DNA of 64,000 nt from Heliopora coerulea (lineage: Eukaryota > Cnidaria > Anthozoa > Scleralcyonacea > Helioporidae): NCBI GenBank assembly GCA_030142905.1, contig JASJOG010000172.1, positions 606,001-670,000 on the forward strand, in the 5' to 3' direction. Each line of letters starts with the position of its first letter. Position 1 is the first letter of the stretch. The position numbers and the translations under genes were made by a program. Below are positions 38,701-50,472 of the stretch, in pieces. The notes under the pieces are model-generated. The model ran no database searches, was not told the origin of the DNA, and saw only the letters and a program-made list of their open reading frames with translations.

Positions 38701-39690
38701 CACTGGCAATTTGTCGGCCTAGTTTCACGACCAACCCAGGTAAAAACCGCTTACACTATCAAAAATCTTGGCCCAGGTCATGGTCAGACCAGGCCATTGA
38801 GGTCTGCTGTCTTGGTAGTATGTGAGCGTCATTATTAAGCCCCGTTCACACGGATGCGTTTCAAAATAATTTTGTGTTCAAATGATAATGCCCATCCATG
38901 TGGACGGTTCACGATCAAAGGTGGCATCAAGCAAACAAGAAATTCCCCACTTTCAGAATGTTTCTTGCCAAGTGCTTGCCGTGACTTGTAAACAATCGTT
39001 TCCGAAAGTTTCCGTTTTCACCACTCGCAAAGACGCAAATTTCGAAACCGTAGGCGGTTGACAACCTCAGTAATGGCCGACTACATCACCAGACTACGTT
39101 GGTAGTATCTTCATTTCATTTCGTCTGTGGAATAACTTCCTCAGTCTCAGCGGTCACGGCCCTTCAGAATAGTCAAGGTCAAATTTCAGTGACAAGCGCG
39201 TGGTAAAGTTGCTATCATAGCAAATTTCATTTGAGTTAAACCACTAAATCTAACCCTCACCAAAAGCAAATTCTAAGGTTAAACAACAAAATGAATAATA
39301 TAAATGATAACATATCTAAAGAGTGGGAGTAACGAGGTGGGATACCACAAGGGAATTTCGGTCTTAACTGGAAAGAAACACAGTAATCCTTATCTCTTGA
39401 GCATTTTGTCTCATCACTGGTCACCCCATATCCTTCAATGATTGTTGTATTCTTTCTTCCTGTTCCTCTGGCTTTGAGCTACTCCTTTGCCAAAGCATTT
39501 TCATTAAAGAAATCAAACCTCCTCTCAACTCTAATATAAGTTCCACCCCTCTTTATTACTTTTAATTTACTCGTCGATGCCTCTTAGCGTCACCTTTGTA
39601 GTTTGATATGCTTTGAGCTTAAGTCATTCAAGTTCTAACAATTAAATTGTTATTGGTGATTTCAATAGTTTTGATTCTCCTTAAATAACT
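35800..39690. other. Intergenic or intronic DNA
   Basis: No domain-bearing ORF and no clear transposon. If 35688-35799 is real, this may be upstream sequence of that gene. Confidence 0.4.
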
Positions 39691-41744
39691 TAAATAACTT
39701 GTCACACTAGCTCTGACGATGTAGCGAGATGTAACGAAACGCAAGCATTAAAATATTTTAAGCACAAAGTTTGTGTTTGTGGCCTTGACACCGACATGAA
39801 AATACACCGTGAACAACATTTACGCAAAAACACCCATTAATTAGATGACTCACAAGCTTGTTATTTCCATTAGCGTATAGTTAAGTATATAAACACCTTT
39901 GTCAAATAGTTAATTCATTTCCTAAACTGAAGATGGCATAAGCTTGCCGAAAAATGTTTACCATTAAAAAGATTGCCGTTTACTTGAAGTTTGTCACAAA
40001 CAACAAGCCGACCAAATAATCAAAAGGACCAACGAATTAGGCGACAAATACACAAGACATACGATCACAGCCTCACTTCAATCTACAAGAAAATTAAAAA
40101 GACTACAACAAAACCAACCCTCCAGCAAAGCTACAAGCACCGGAAATAACACATCCACTGCACGCACATACCACGCATACAACCCAACCTTCCTCCTTCC
40201 ACAGCACCATCACACCCATCTACTGATAAACAGAACTAACAAGTACATCACTACTAACATAACCCAACACATTCAACATGGTATACAGGATTTTCTTATC
40301 AAACATCTACACAATCTACTCAAATAACAACCACAATTAACACACCTACAACTACCAATAATAAAAACTCCATTCTTAAATACATCAGCCATAAATGTAA
40401 CAACAATAACAACCAATACAAGAAAAAACTCCAGCTAATCACGAGTCCCGAATAATTTTATATGTACGATTATTCTTTTTGGGCAAAATTTCCACTCTAT
40501 ATGGCCTTATTCCAATCTATATGTTTATTAATTTTTGACATTTCTGCCCCACCATACGAACCTTTAACTTGCTAAAAACGATTACTGTAGTACAGCTTTC
40601 CCTTCAGCCCGGTTTCCCTGCATCATTTGAGCTCGAACAGCCGCAATATCACCTGTCAAAAATTAGTCGATCGAGAAGGAACTGGCCGATGCGATGCGAT
40701 GAGATCGAAACAGAAGTGACTTCCACATGAACTTCGGTCAGCGGTTATATTATGCGATTAGGAATGTACTGTTTCTTCTCTGCTTCCCCATGCTGCTGTT
40801 GCTCTCGGTGTTTCAGTTCTTGTGTAAGATTTTCAATTCCATTTGAAATTCTCTGCCAAAGTGAGTTATTTCTTAACAAACCGTAACTCAAAAATTCAGC
40901 ATAAAGGTCATTTCTTGTTCTATTAGCTCCCTGGTCCTTTCAGTGCTTGTCATTCATGTTTCAAGCATGCTAAGCATACTCCCTGTTGTCTGATCATGCA
41001 AATGGAACTCAGAGAAGTATGAAATAATGAGTTTTGACTCACTGTATATGTTTATTAACATTTTGAGATTTTTCCACTCTGAAGGGGAAAGGACGGGGAA
41101 GGCCGGGATGGGGAAGAGGACGGGGAAAGCCGAGGATGATATGAAACCAGGTTGTGGAAAAAGACATGAGAGAGTGCGGGTTGAAGAGGGAATATGCGAA
41201 GGATAAGGAGAGGCGGAGAAGGCAGCCGTGAAGAGCCAACCCCTGCGTAAGCAGGGAAAACGGCCGTAAAATTACTGTTGTTGTTGTTGTTGTTGTATGT
41301 TTATTCAGGCATATACGTTTATTTACTTGCTCATATTTTTCCACTCTGTATGTTTATTCCATCCTATACTATTATTCGGGACTCGAGAGTACACAAACAA
41401 GCTTACAGCCACCCTATACAGAACAGTGTTATCAATTTATCTGATACGCCACTATCCAAACCCATCCCAACCTCCTCTCCAAATGACTCAAATTCGTCCC
41501 ATCACCCAACCCTACACACTATAATACAGTCTACCAATCCTTTCTTAATTACAGACATAACATGTACACTAAATACTTCTTCTGGATAACGCCCCAACAA
41601 AACATCACTTCAATTACTGCAAGTAAATTCATACCACCTCAACCAGCCAACTCTAACCTGCTAGAATACATATCGCTTGTATACCATGAGTTAAAAACAC
41701 AACACACTCAACACAACAATTATAAATGAAACATATCTCCCACT
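39691..41744 (+). other. PLE-type terminal words and probable 5' region of a Penelope-like element
   Basis: CTGACGATGTAGCGAGATGTAACGAAACG-type (about 39711) and CTGAAGATGGC...GCCGAAAA-type (about 39927) words resemble PLE terminal repeats. From about 40020 a basic plus-strand frame (NELGDKYTRHTITASL) may be the N-terminal part of the PLE ORF, followed by stops. A purine-rich minus-like block (41080-41230) and TATGTTTATT words interrupt it. Confidence 0.4.
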
Positions 41745-42159
41745 GACCTCAACTCCATCAATGAACATAAAACCAGCAATGATATAATAATCAAACTAGC
41801 AGAGAAAGGTGGAGCCATTGTAATCTGGCCCAGGAAAGATTATCTGTCTGAAGTCTACAAAAAACTTAACTCCACAAAACATTACTCAAAAATCACTAAT
41901 GACCTAATACAACAAATACTGCTAGAAATTAGAACATTTGTTGATAGAATACACAATAACAAACTAATAGATCACACGACATATAAATTTCTCTGTCTAG
42001 AAACTACAACAAGAACACCAACCTTATATTGTCTTCCCAAAATACATAAGGCTGACATCCCTGGTAGATCAATCATATCAGTACAACTCTCTCAACAACT
42101 CTCACAGTATGCTGATCACCTCCTCAAACCACTATTAAAAGACATACACACTTATGTCC

Positions 42160-44925
42160 CAGGCCTCTCAATGGGACCCGCGCGATCGCGCAGGCACGCG
42201 CCCCAGTGATGTTACGCGCGCAAATGTTAAGTTCCGCTCGCCTGTCAAACTGTTTTATTTTCAAAACGCTCCCGTGCTTGTCGTTGCATGGTACTCCATG
42301 GCGACTGGCGGCAAAGGCAACAAAGTCGACTTTAATACGTTTAAAAAGTGGGGGAAAGATAATATAATTGGTTACAAGACGATCGAAGAAGGAGGTCGAA
42401 AGTTTGTGAATTTTGTGTGGTGTAAGGTTTGTACCCGTAACAAAGATTCTATTTTCGCGCATCCGAATTGTAAAGGGTCAATAAAAACAGCAATCAAAGC
42501 CTACACTGACGGAACGAACTATGTCACTAAGCATAATGTTACACGACATCTCGAAGGGGAGGGACATCGTATTGCCTTAAGTTTCGAGAAGTCAAAACCG
42601 GAGAATGAAAGAGTTGTCGTTGGGCCACAACATGCAAGTGGATCTGGGGTAAGTTGATGATTGATTTTCTATCAATCTCTTCCAAAATTGTTTCAGCGTA
42701 TGTAAAGTTTTTAATTGTATGTTTTTTATCCGTTGCCAGCTCCAAACCAATATTCAAACATCGTTTCAAAAATTGACAAGAGATGCATACAGAAGTTTAG
42801 TTAAATGTGCGTACGAAATGGCAATGACACCTACAATGCCTCAAAGCCATTTTAGTGTCCTTGTAAAATGCCTAAAAGAGAACAATGTTCGCCTTATCGA
42901 AAGAACAGAAGACGGTAGAACTGGACGAGAATTCGTTCATTGCATTGCAGAGGCAGTTAAAGAGAAATGCGCTGTGATCTTAGCAAGCTCAAATTTCATG
43001 TCAATTTTGAGTGACGGGAGTCAAGCCCGCAAAACTGGCAAAGAAAAAGAGTTAGTTCTCATAAGATGTGAGAGAAATGGCATTCCGACTTACATGGTTG
43101 TAAGTCTCCTTGAAATGCAGAAGTTCGGGGGTTGCAATGCAGATGCTATCTTTCAAGGGATCAACAGTCTTTTCCAAGGCTCGAGTCCATTCAATTTGCC
43201 GGAAGACGTCTACAAACACAAGGTGATAAGTGCTACAGCTGATGGAGCGAGTGTGAACATGGGGAAATATACAGGAGTTTTGACACAGCTGAAATCTGAT
43301 CGACCGTGGCTATTGATGATTCATTGCGCCAATCATCGCGTGGAGCTGGCCGTAAAGTCCGCATTCGACATTCCTGAATTTAAAGCAATCGACGAGTTTT
43401 ACACAACAAATTTCTATTTGGCAAAAAGATCGGGGGAAATTAAAACTGAAGTCGCTGAATGTGCCAAGGCCGTTGGAATAGACTTCTACAGTTTACCCAA
43501 AATTCATGGAACCCGATTTATCAGTCACAGGCGACGTGGTTTGAAGGTTCTTCTGGAAACGTGGCCCGCTTACATTCTCGCCTATGAAAACGTGCAAGCT
43601 GACACAAGAGGTCACAATGCCAACACTCGCAGTAAAGTAGCCGGACTTCTGAAGAAGTTTAAATCGTACCAGTTCATGGGCTACGTTCAACTCTATTTAG
43701 ATCTGCTTGACGACATAGTTCCTTTGTCCCTGGTTTTTGAATCAGAAATGCTGCTACCGTTCGAAGTACCACTTTCCATTTCAAAGACAGTTCTTGAACT
43801 CACACAAAAGATTGACGAAATTGGAAAAGAAGATGAGTTTCTTGGCAGTTACATCCAGCGCTTTCAAGTAATAGAAGATGGAAAACTTAGTGGCGAATTC
43901 GTCACCGCAGGGAACAAACGAAAACGCCAAGAAAACCGACGTTACTTAAGCGAAGAAGTAGCGATGGATCCATTTTCACGCGAGGCATGCATAGCAAAGG
44001 TGCAGCAGATCAAACGACAAGTCATCCTTTCGCTGGTTCAACTGCTGGAGTCTAGATTTTTGGACTACAACAGCGAAATCTACATGAAAATGCAATGGTT
44101 CGACCCGCAATTCTGGGGCGATGAAGTTGACTATAGAAAGAATGAACTGTTGGAACTTGCCAAGCATTTCGAAGAGCCCTTGGCGTTCGTTTCGTTCAAC
44201 CCCTGTTGCCGTTACCAGAGAGTGGAAATCCTTCAAGAATTTTGTGCGCAGCTATTACGCCAAAATCCCAAGCGCAAAAGATCTCTGGAAGTCTGTAATG
44301 AGTTATCGGCGCGAGGAATTTCCAAACCTTTGCAAGATTGCCAGTATAATCATTTGCACTTCTGGCTCAAACTCTCAAGTAGAGAGAACGTTCAGCACCG
44401 TCACGAGCATCCTCTCGGATAGGCGTTTGTCAATGACCCATAACGCTTTGAATGAAAGCCTTATCGTCTACGGAAACAACCCGCTTTGGAGCAGACAAGA
44501 GAAAGAGGCCATAATAGAGCGTGCTGTAGACATATATATGACATCAAACAGACGGAAAAAGGTCTCTCAACCAAATCAAATTACGTCAGAGAGAAATACT
44601 GTTTACATTGTTGATGAGGTCCATGCAACACTTGACGAAGACGAAAGAAGTAGTGAAGACAGTGAATTTGAAGTTTTCCAGGAGGAATTCGAAAGCGACT
44701 AGAACTGAAAATAATATCTTAACGTTTCTGTTCCTTCTTTTTTATAAAAAACATTGATATGACATTGTATTCATATCTGAAATAAATTAATCTAATTGCA
44801 AGATAATTGAAAATTTTTTTATTTTTTTGACAATCCCCTCAATTTGTTGTTAATTAATCGCGCACGCAACGTAATCTGCCCGCGCGATAGACCGCTCGCG
44901 CCAAATTTCGAACGTGAGAGGCCTG
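42160..44925 (+). mobile_element. hAT-superfamily DNA transposon, 2766 bp
   Basis: Terminal inverted repeats CAGGCCTCTCA (42160-42170) and TGAGAGGCCTG (44915-44925), flanked by ATGTCC on both sides (42154-42159 and 44926-44931). It encodes a BED-finger/hAT transposase. The 6-bp duplication is shorter than the 8 bp usual for hAT and suggests a hAT subgroup with 6-bp sites. Confidence 0.88.
42298..44702 (+). pseudogene. hAT transposase, two exons, one frameshift
   Basis: Exon 1 starts at ATG 42298 and ends at 42648, before a GTAAGT donor. The acceptor TTGCCAG ends at 42739, and both junctions fall on codon boundaries. Exon 1 has a BED-type zinc finger (WCKVCTRNKDS ... HNVTRHLEGEGH). Exon 2 holds the RNase-H-like core (LSDGSQARKTGKEKEL, TADGASVNMG) and an IHCANHRVELAV segment. 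The hAT C-terminal dimerisation domain (SNSQVERTFSTVTSILS) is in another frame; the shift is at about 44195-44210, near a CCCC run. Transposase probably inactive in this copy. Confidence 0.82.
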
Positions 44926-45715
44926 ATGTCCAAGATACAACTGACTTCCTTAAATTGATATTCTCATTGAACAACAATCTATGTAACAACATAATACTTA
45001 TTACTGTTAATGTAAAGAGTCTGCATACTAACATACCCAATGATAAAGGCATCAAGGCCTGCATAGATATGTTAAATGAATACACTAAACTTGACAACCA
45101 CACAGAGGAAATCATAACTGAAATGCTCTCACTAATACTGACAAAAAACTTCTTCAAATTCAACAACAAACACTTCTTACAAATTCATGGAACAGCAATG
45201 GGTCTCCTATGGTACCTACCTAATATGCAAACATATTCATGGCCATCCTGGAAAACAAATGCTTCTAATGCACCAGATGCAGTGACACATCCAGTTGAAT
45301 GTATAAGGTTCATTGATGACATTTTTCCATTGTGGACCCATGGAATTGAAACACTCCACAAATTTTTTGACTATATCAACATATTTCATCCAACAATAAA
45401 ATTTGATTAATATGCATACTCCTCTACATCTGTTACCGGTAACTTCCCTGACACCACAATTTACATCAACAACCACAACCAACTTGAATCTGACCTTTAT
45501 ATTTAACCAACAGACAGAACCTTGTTATTACAGAATGACTCATTCCACCCAACTTCCTGTAAAAACAGCATAATTTCTAGCCAGACATTCAGATACAGAT
45601 GCCTTATTACTGACAACAAACAACTTCAACAAAGACTAGACCATCTGTGTGTTATACTGATTAACAAAGAATACAAACAAAATACAATAAATACTGCATT
45701 TCAACAAGCTAAATG

Positions 45716-47774
45716 ATACACACAACTTGAACTACTTAACCACGAAAAACAGTCAACAAACAGAAACAGATCCATATTTTCTATTCCACACAACAACAAC
45801 ACCAAACACATTGCAGAAATATTACGTGAACACTGGCATATAATTGAGCAAGACTCCACACTGAGCATTCTCCTGCCAGAAACTCCAATTGTGGAATATA
45901 AAAAATAAAAATTTTAAAGACTCTCTTGTACGTGCCAAATTACAAACACCTTTATAACAATTGACAGTACAGAATACTACAATTACAAACAACTTACTCA
46001 TTACCCCTCTGGTCAACTCGCCAAACAATTTGCCAATCATCAATAAACGAACCTTGTAAATGGTTATCCAAACCATGGGCGTACACACATCCTCCAGAAA
46101 GGACATCACTCATTCTCTAAGATACCTTATATTGGTTCACCTCCATTCCCAACAAGACATCTGGTGGACAATAATTCCCAAAAGCAACTGGATTCACCAC
46201 CGGTCAATGAACACCTAAGAAACCAGGACCGTATACCTTCACGGCAACTTGGGATTATCAACCTGCAACCCGGCAACAGATCCTTGCTCGCGACAACTCC
46301 GTACCAAATACTCCAAATCAACCTTTAAACTCTCTAACCGGACTTGGACACTGTGTAATTTTATACTCTTTTGTAAATCGTGAGATGATACTTTTGTAAT
46401 AATACTTCTCATCCACTATATAAATTTCACTCTCTATGATACATACCTCTTCTATAATAAATACACCAACACTGCCTTTCTAAATAACATTCTTTCGCAG
46501 AACTACGTTGACATTCATTTCTCCGCAGAATGCAGAACAAATTAAAGATTATCCCGTCTCCCATTACTATCCTCCTACAACCCTAACAACCACAACTCTC
46601 CCTACACTACACGCAACTACTACCGCGCACCATATACCAACTGGGAACGAACAACTCGACTCATATACTTACGTCACAACTTTACCTCGATCTCATTTAC
46701 TGCTCACCAGTTGCCGCTTACCCAGCTCAAATAACCTGCAGCGAACTAACCATTTTTATATGATGGCACCACGCATCGGACCATCCAAGTCACACCACAA
46801 TTTTGGTAAGCTAACACTTTTTCTCTTCACACTATTATTACACTCTACACTGATTTCTTTTTCTTCCGACTGGGAAACATTGGCTCCCAACCCCAAATCT
46901 CTGCTGAAGAGGCCACCATAGAAGGCCAAAATGTTCGCCCAGGGTCGTGTCCAAAAAGAATTATGCACGAGACAATGTTACCGCATCTTTTGTTCTCTTC
47001 TTTTCTATTGATCTACTATGTGGGTACTTAATTTTTCAACTCTACACTGCATGTTCAACTGCGTAGCCATCTAACACCTGGTAAAAATCCAGAAGACGTG
47101 TTCGATTTATATTTCCCTTTACCAGCCAGTAGGAATGTTTTAACTATTTTTACAACACTTATATGGGCCCCTATATTTACTCTGAGACCAAGACTCATCC
47201 TTATTCAATCGATTCTACATGGTATACTCTTATGCGTAGCCATTCCACGCGCGTTATAGCCGGGGGCTTAAAGCGCACTCTATTATTACCATGTTGACTC
47301 CCAGTATTTAAATGGTCACATTTACATAACTATAACACCAGTGTGGTTCCAATTACTTGCTCTAAAACCAGAAAAAAAAAAGAAAAAAAAAGAAAAAAAT
47401 AAAAAGAAAAAATACAGAAAAAAAGTGCTACCACTTTATCTTGATAGCACCTATCACATAAGCATCAAGTGAGCGCAGTTTCTCAAAATTAAAATTGATC
47501 AAGACATTTTTGCGTTCAGTGATAAAACAGGACAGACTTAAGAACTTGTTGATTCTAGGATGTGAAAAAGATATGACAGATTCGATCGAGCTGTGAAAAC
47601 TTGTTGATCGTTGGGCAGAGCTTCCAAAAACCCGACGTATTATCCAAGTGGAGTAATTTGAGTAAACTATTTTTATTCAAGATTAAGTAATAAACTTTAG
47701 TAAAGAACTATACAATATATAAATGTATATATATATATATATATATATAGTGAGGGTTTGCTTAAGAGTATATG
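45716..47774. other. PLE remnant then intergenic DNA
   Basis: 45716-46480 continues as stop-ridden PLE-like sequence. From about 46500 nothing is recognised. A-rich (AAAAAG)n low complexity lies at about 47370-47420, and a short (TA)n run at about 47725-47748. Confidence 0.45.
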
Positions 47775-47816
47775 GTTGCTACTCCGAGTTTCACGCGGAT
47801 GCGATCTTCAGGCAAC
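47775..47816 (-). ncRNA. Hammerhead-like ribozyme at a PLE 3' end
   Basis: On the minus strand: stem I GTTGC/GCAAC and core CTGAAGA (position 7 of the hammerhead core is free). Stem II has CGC/GCG with loop ATCC plus a flanking T-T mismatch. GAA is followed by stem III ACT/AGT with loop CGG and cleavage triplet GTA. It lies about 60 bp downstream of the leftward GIY-YIG fragment, where PLE terminal repeats carry ribozymes. The weak stem II lowers confidence. Confidence 0.55.
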
Positions 47817-47831
47817 TGAAACAGCGTCGAT

Positions 47832-48330
47832 TCATTGTCTCCTTTTTCTCTGTTCATTGACGTCATGGTTTGCGTGGGTTGGATGACTCATCGCTATTGT
47901 CCTCGTGTGGCTTGTCTTTGAGATGAGAAATCTGTTCCGGTGTCTGCACTTTGAGACGATCTCCGATCTTTTGTTGAGAAGGTTCTTTAGGTGGTTTTTT
48001 AGGCGTGCTTTCATGATGCAAAGCTTTTCCTCCAGGCAAAGGTTACATCTTTTTGCTCCGCTTGTGTAGGCCGCGGCTCTTTTCACGATCGCCCATTTTA
48101 TATCGAAAGATTGGCTATTTGATTTTAGATCCCATATGTATTTGATAGTTCAGTCTCGTTGGAGTACTTGCTATCTTTGAAGGATTTGATGTGGTTTCTG
48201 TATCGTTCTTTAAAGCTGTTTGCAGTCATTCCTATGTACTGTTTTGTCTCTCCGGTGTCTGTCGTGGTTACGTCGGCTCTGTAAACGATGTTGTCAGTTA
48301 AGCAGTTACCCTGGAGCGGGCACTGTTCTT
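47832..48330 (-). pseudogene. PLE GIY-YIG endonuclease fragment, leftward copy
   Basis: Minus-strand frames 48418-48125 and 48086-47832 give a cysteine-rich region (CNCRRKEQCPLQGNC), the GIY-YIG segment YIGMTANSFKERYRNH and a downstream KRAAAYTSGAKRCNLCLEEK segment. The frame is broken between them near 48100-48130. Arms at 47961-48288 match the rightward copy inverted. Confidence 0.75.
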
Positions 48331-48404
48331 TTCTTCTGCAGTTGCAATTATCTGTTCTCTGAAGCTTTCTATTTTCATATTTATTTAGGATTCGGGAGTT
48401 ATGT

Positions 48405-48745
48405 TTGGTGATCATCATCGTTTACAGAGCCAACGTAACCACGACAGACACCGGAGAGACAAAACTGTACATAGGAATGACTGCAAACAGCTTTAAAGAA
48501 CGATACAGAAACCACATCAAATCCTTCAAAGATGGCAAGTACTCCAATGAGACTGAACTATCAAAATACATATGGGATCTAAAATCAAATAGCCAATCTT
48601 TCGATATAAAATGGGCGATCGTGAAAAGAGCCGCGGCCTACACAAGCGGAGCAAAAAGATGTAACCTTTGCCTGGAGGAAAAGCTTTGCATCATGAAAGC
48701 ACGCCTAAAAAATCCACCTAAAGAACCTTCTCAACAAAAGATCGG

Positions 48746-48750
<5 letters not shown>
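48405..48750 (+). pseudogene. PLE GIY-YIG endonuclease fragment, rightward copy
   Basis: Plus-strand frame with YIGMTANSFKERYRNH and KRAAAYTSGAKRCNLC, continuous where the leftward copy is broken. It ends in a (TA)n tract at about 48750-48790. Together with 47961-48288 it forms an inverted repeat with arms of about 330 bp and a spacer of about 125 bp. Confidence 0.75.
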
Positions 48751-48793
<43 letters not shown>

Positions 48794-50143
48794 GTCACTG
48801 GTTGTAATAATCCGTTTTTGTAAATATTCTGGCTCTATCATCTTTTCAACTGAAAGATACTGGACAGCCATGATTTTTCCGTCATTTCTTCCTGCAGGTC
48901 TTCCTCTAACTTTGAACTCCTCATTCGTGAGAGTTTACTTATTTCTAAATACAAACCGTCTCTCAACGAAAATATCTCTTCGAAACCTCATTCTCTATTC
49001 TAATGCTTTCCTCTTCCGTATGTGTGTCACTTCCTGTCACGTCTCCCAGTTTTCTATTCGTTAGCCGTCTAATTATTCCAGTCATGCTAAATGTTAGTAT
49101 ATGGTACAGTACAGACTTGGTAATGTTATCAAATAGAAATATCAAGAAAGTCGGGCCGAGAACGAAGTGTACACACCCCCCAAATTCTTTTGAATGTGCC
49201 CGCCTGACGAAAGTATCCACATATAAATGAAAATTGTAGCATGGCTTTGTTTTCCCGCAAAAGATGTCAGATTGTATCCGTAAGAAAATGGACGAATTTG
49301 TACTTTTCATCTACCTTTCTCATATTCGAGACTCCAGAGGCTTTAAAAAACTAGCAAACGTTGCGAAAACATTGTTTCCATAATACTCACCACATAAAAC
49401 TTTGCCTACGTAAGGTAAGTTGATGGTTTATTCAGAAAAAGAAGTTGAATGGAATGAACTGTTTATGGGCATCAAGCATATTAACCCATTCAGAAAGGGC
49501 TCATTTGCAGTTTTCGCGACGTGGTCGGTGGCAAGTACCTGCGACCAATGCTTCAGGCCTAATTTGACGTATAACCGCTAAATTCACGGAGAATAATTAT
49601 TGTTCTATTTGTACTTCGCGACTAGCATATGTTCCTATGGCGATAAAAGTGACGGAGCAGTTGAATGTCATCTTCAGAAGTAAAAAATTTAGCGTCTTTT
49701 TTTGTTGTTTGAAGTTCATCTTACCACCTTTAAATAAAAAGGGAAAAATTCAAGAAGAAAAACAGATATATTATTTGAAAACTTTCAGTTCGCATTTTTG
49801 CCACAACCACTTTTGCCGTGAAATTGCTCGCAACTCTCTTTTTCTATTAAACATTCTTTGCTGGGGTTTTTTTTCCCAGCTATACAGGCAATTCAATTTG
49901 CGAAACGATTGTTAAATTTGAGACGTGAACTATATCTCAAATATTTTTCGAGGTATTAAATGTCGAATCAGCGTGGGCACTTTCCAGTCGCTCAGTGTAA
50001 ATGAAGTTGACAAATTGACATACCTGGGATGGACAGTAATTGTGTCTTTTTCGATTGAATATAATGAAAAGGTACTTTTTCTGCTAATCCATTTTGGCCC
50101 TTCTTGGAGAACGAAAAGGAGAGAATGAATAATTAGCAGACTT
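48751..50143. other. TA microsatellite and intergenic DNA
   Basis: (TA)n at 48750-48790; the rest shows no recognisable gene. A segment at 48880-48960 resembles PLE sequence following the GIY-YIG domain (SLLISKLKP-like end), but degraded. Confidence 0.4.
50139..50143. repeat. Left target duplication GACTT of the BEL element
   Basis: GACTT precedes the left LTR and recurs at 56101-56105 after the right LTR; 5 bp is usual for BEL/Pao. Confidence 0.85.
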
Positions 50144-50415
50144 TGTTCAAAAATGTCAATTGGTTAGTTATATTTGTGATTAGAACAGGAAATACGTCAA
50201 AAATAGAGAATTACGTAAAGGAAATACGTCAAAGGTAGAGTGTCTTTCCGTGTTCTATTATAAATACAAGCTGTAAATGTAGAAAGGGAGTTGGTTTGAA
50301 ACGAGCATGTTAGATCGCAGTAATAAACGCATTTGAAAAGTATACAGTCCCAAGTTGTCTTGAATCAACGGACCAGCACGAGCGCAATCTTCTATCGCAA
50401 GCAGGTTGTGCGACA
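50144..50415 (+). repeat. BEL left LTR (272 bp)
   Basis: Begins TGTTCAAAAATGTCA and ends GTTGTGCGACA; includes TATAAATACAAGC (TATA-like) and AATAAACG (poly-A-like) signals. Confidence 0.9.
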
Positions 50416-50472
50416 CGTGGTCCTTCGAGCCTGATTAAAGATTCAAGAACGTAAAGCAGTAGTAGGAGCAGA

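Larger units (their letters stand above)
41745..45715 (+). pseudogene. Penelope-like reverse transcriptase, split by a hAT insertion
   Basis: The left part (41745-42153) reads AEKGGAIVIWPRKDY and CLPKIHKADIPGR, typical of PLE RTs. The right part (44926-45410) continues with VKSLHTNIP, GTAMGLL (GTAMG motif) and RFIDDIF, the catalytic YVDD-type box. The hAT element sits between them, and the frame is continuous across one copy of ATGTCC. Beyond 45410 only fragments of the thumb remain, with stops. No GIY-YIG domain was recognised downstream. Confidence 0.78.

Noticed and set aside
42154..42297. Upstream start for the hAT transposase at 42154
   Set aside because: That ATG lies in the target duplication and TIR; the ATG at 42298 starts the recognisable protein.
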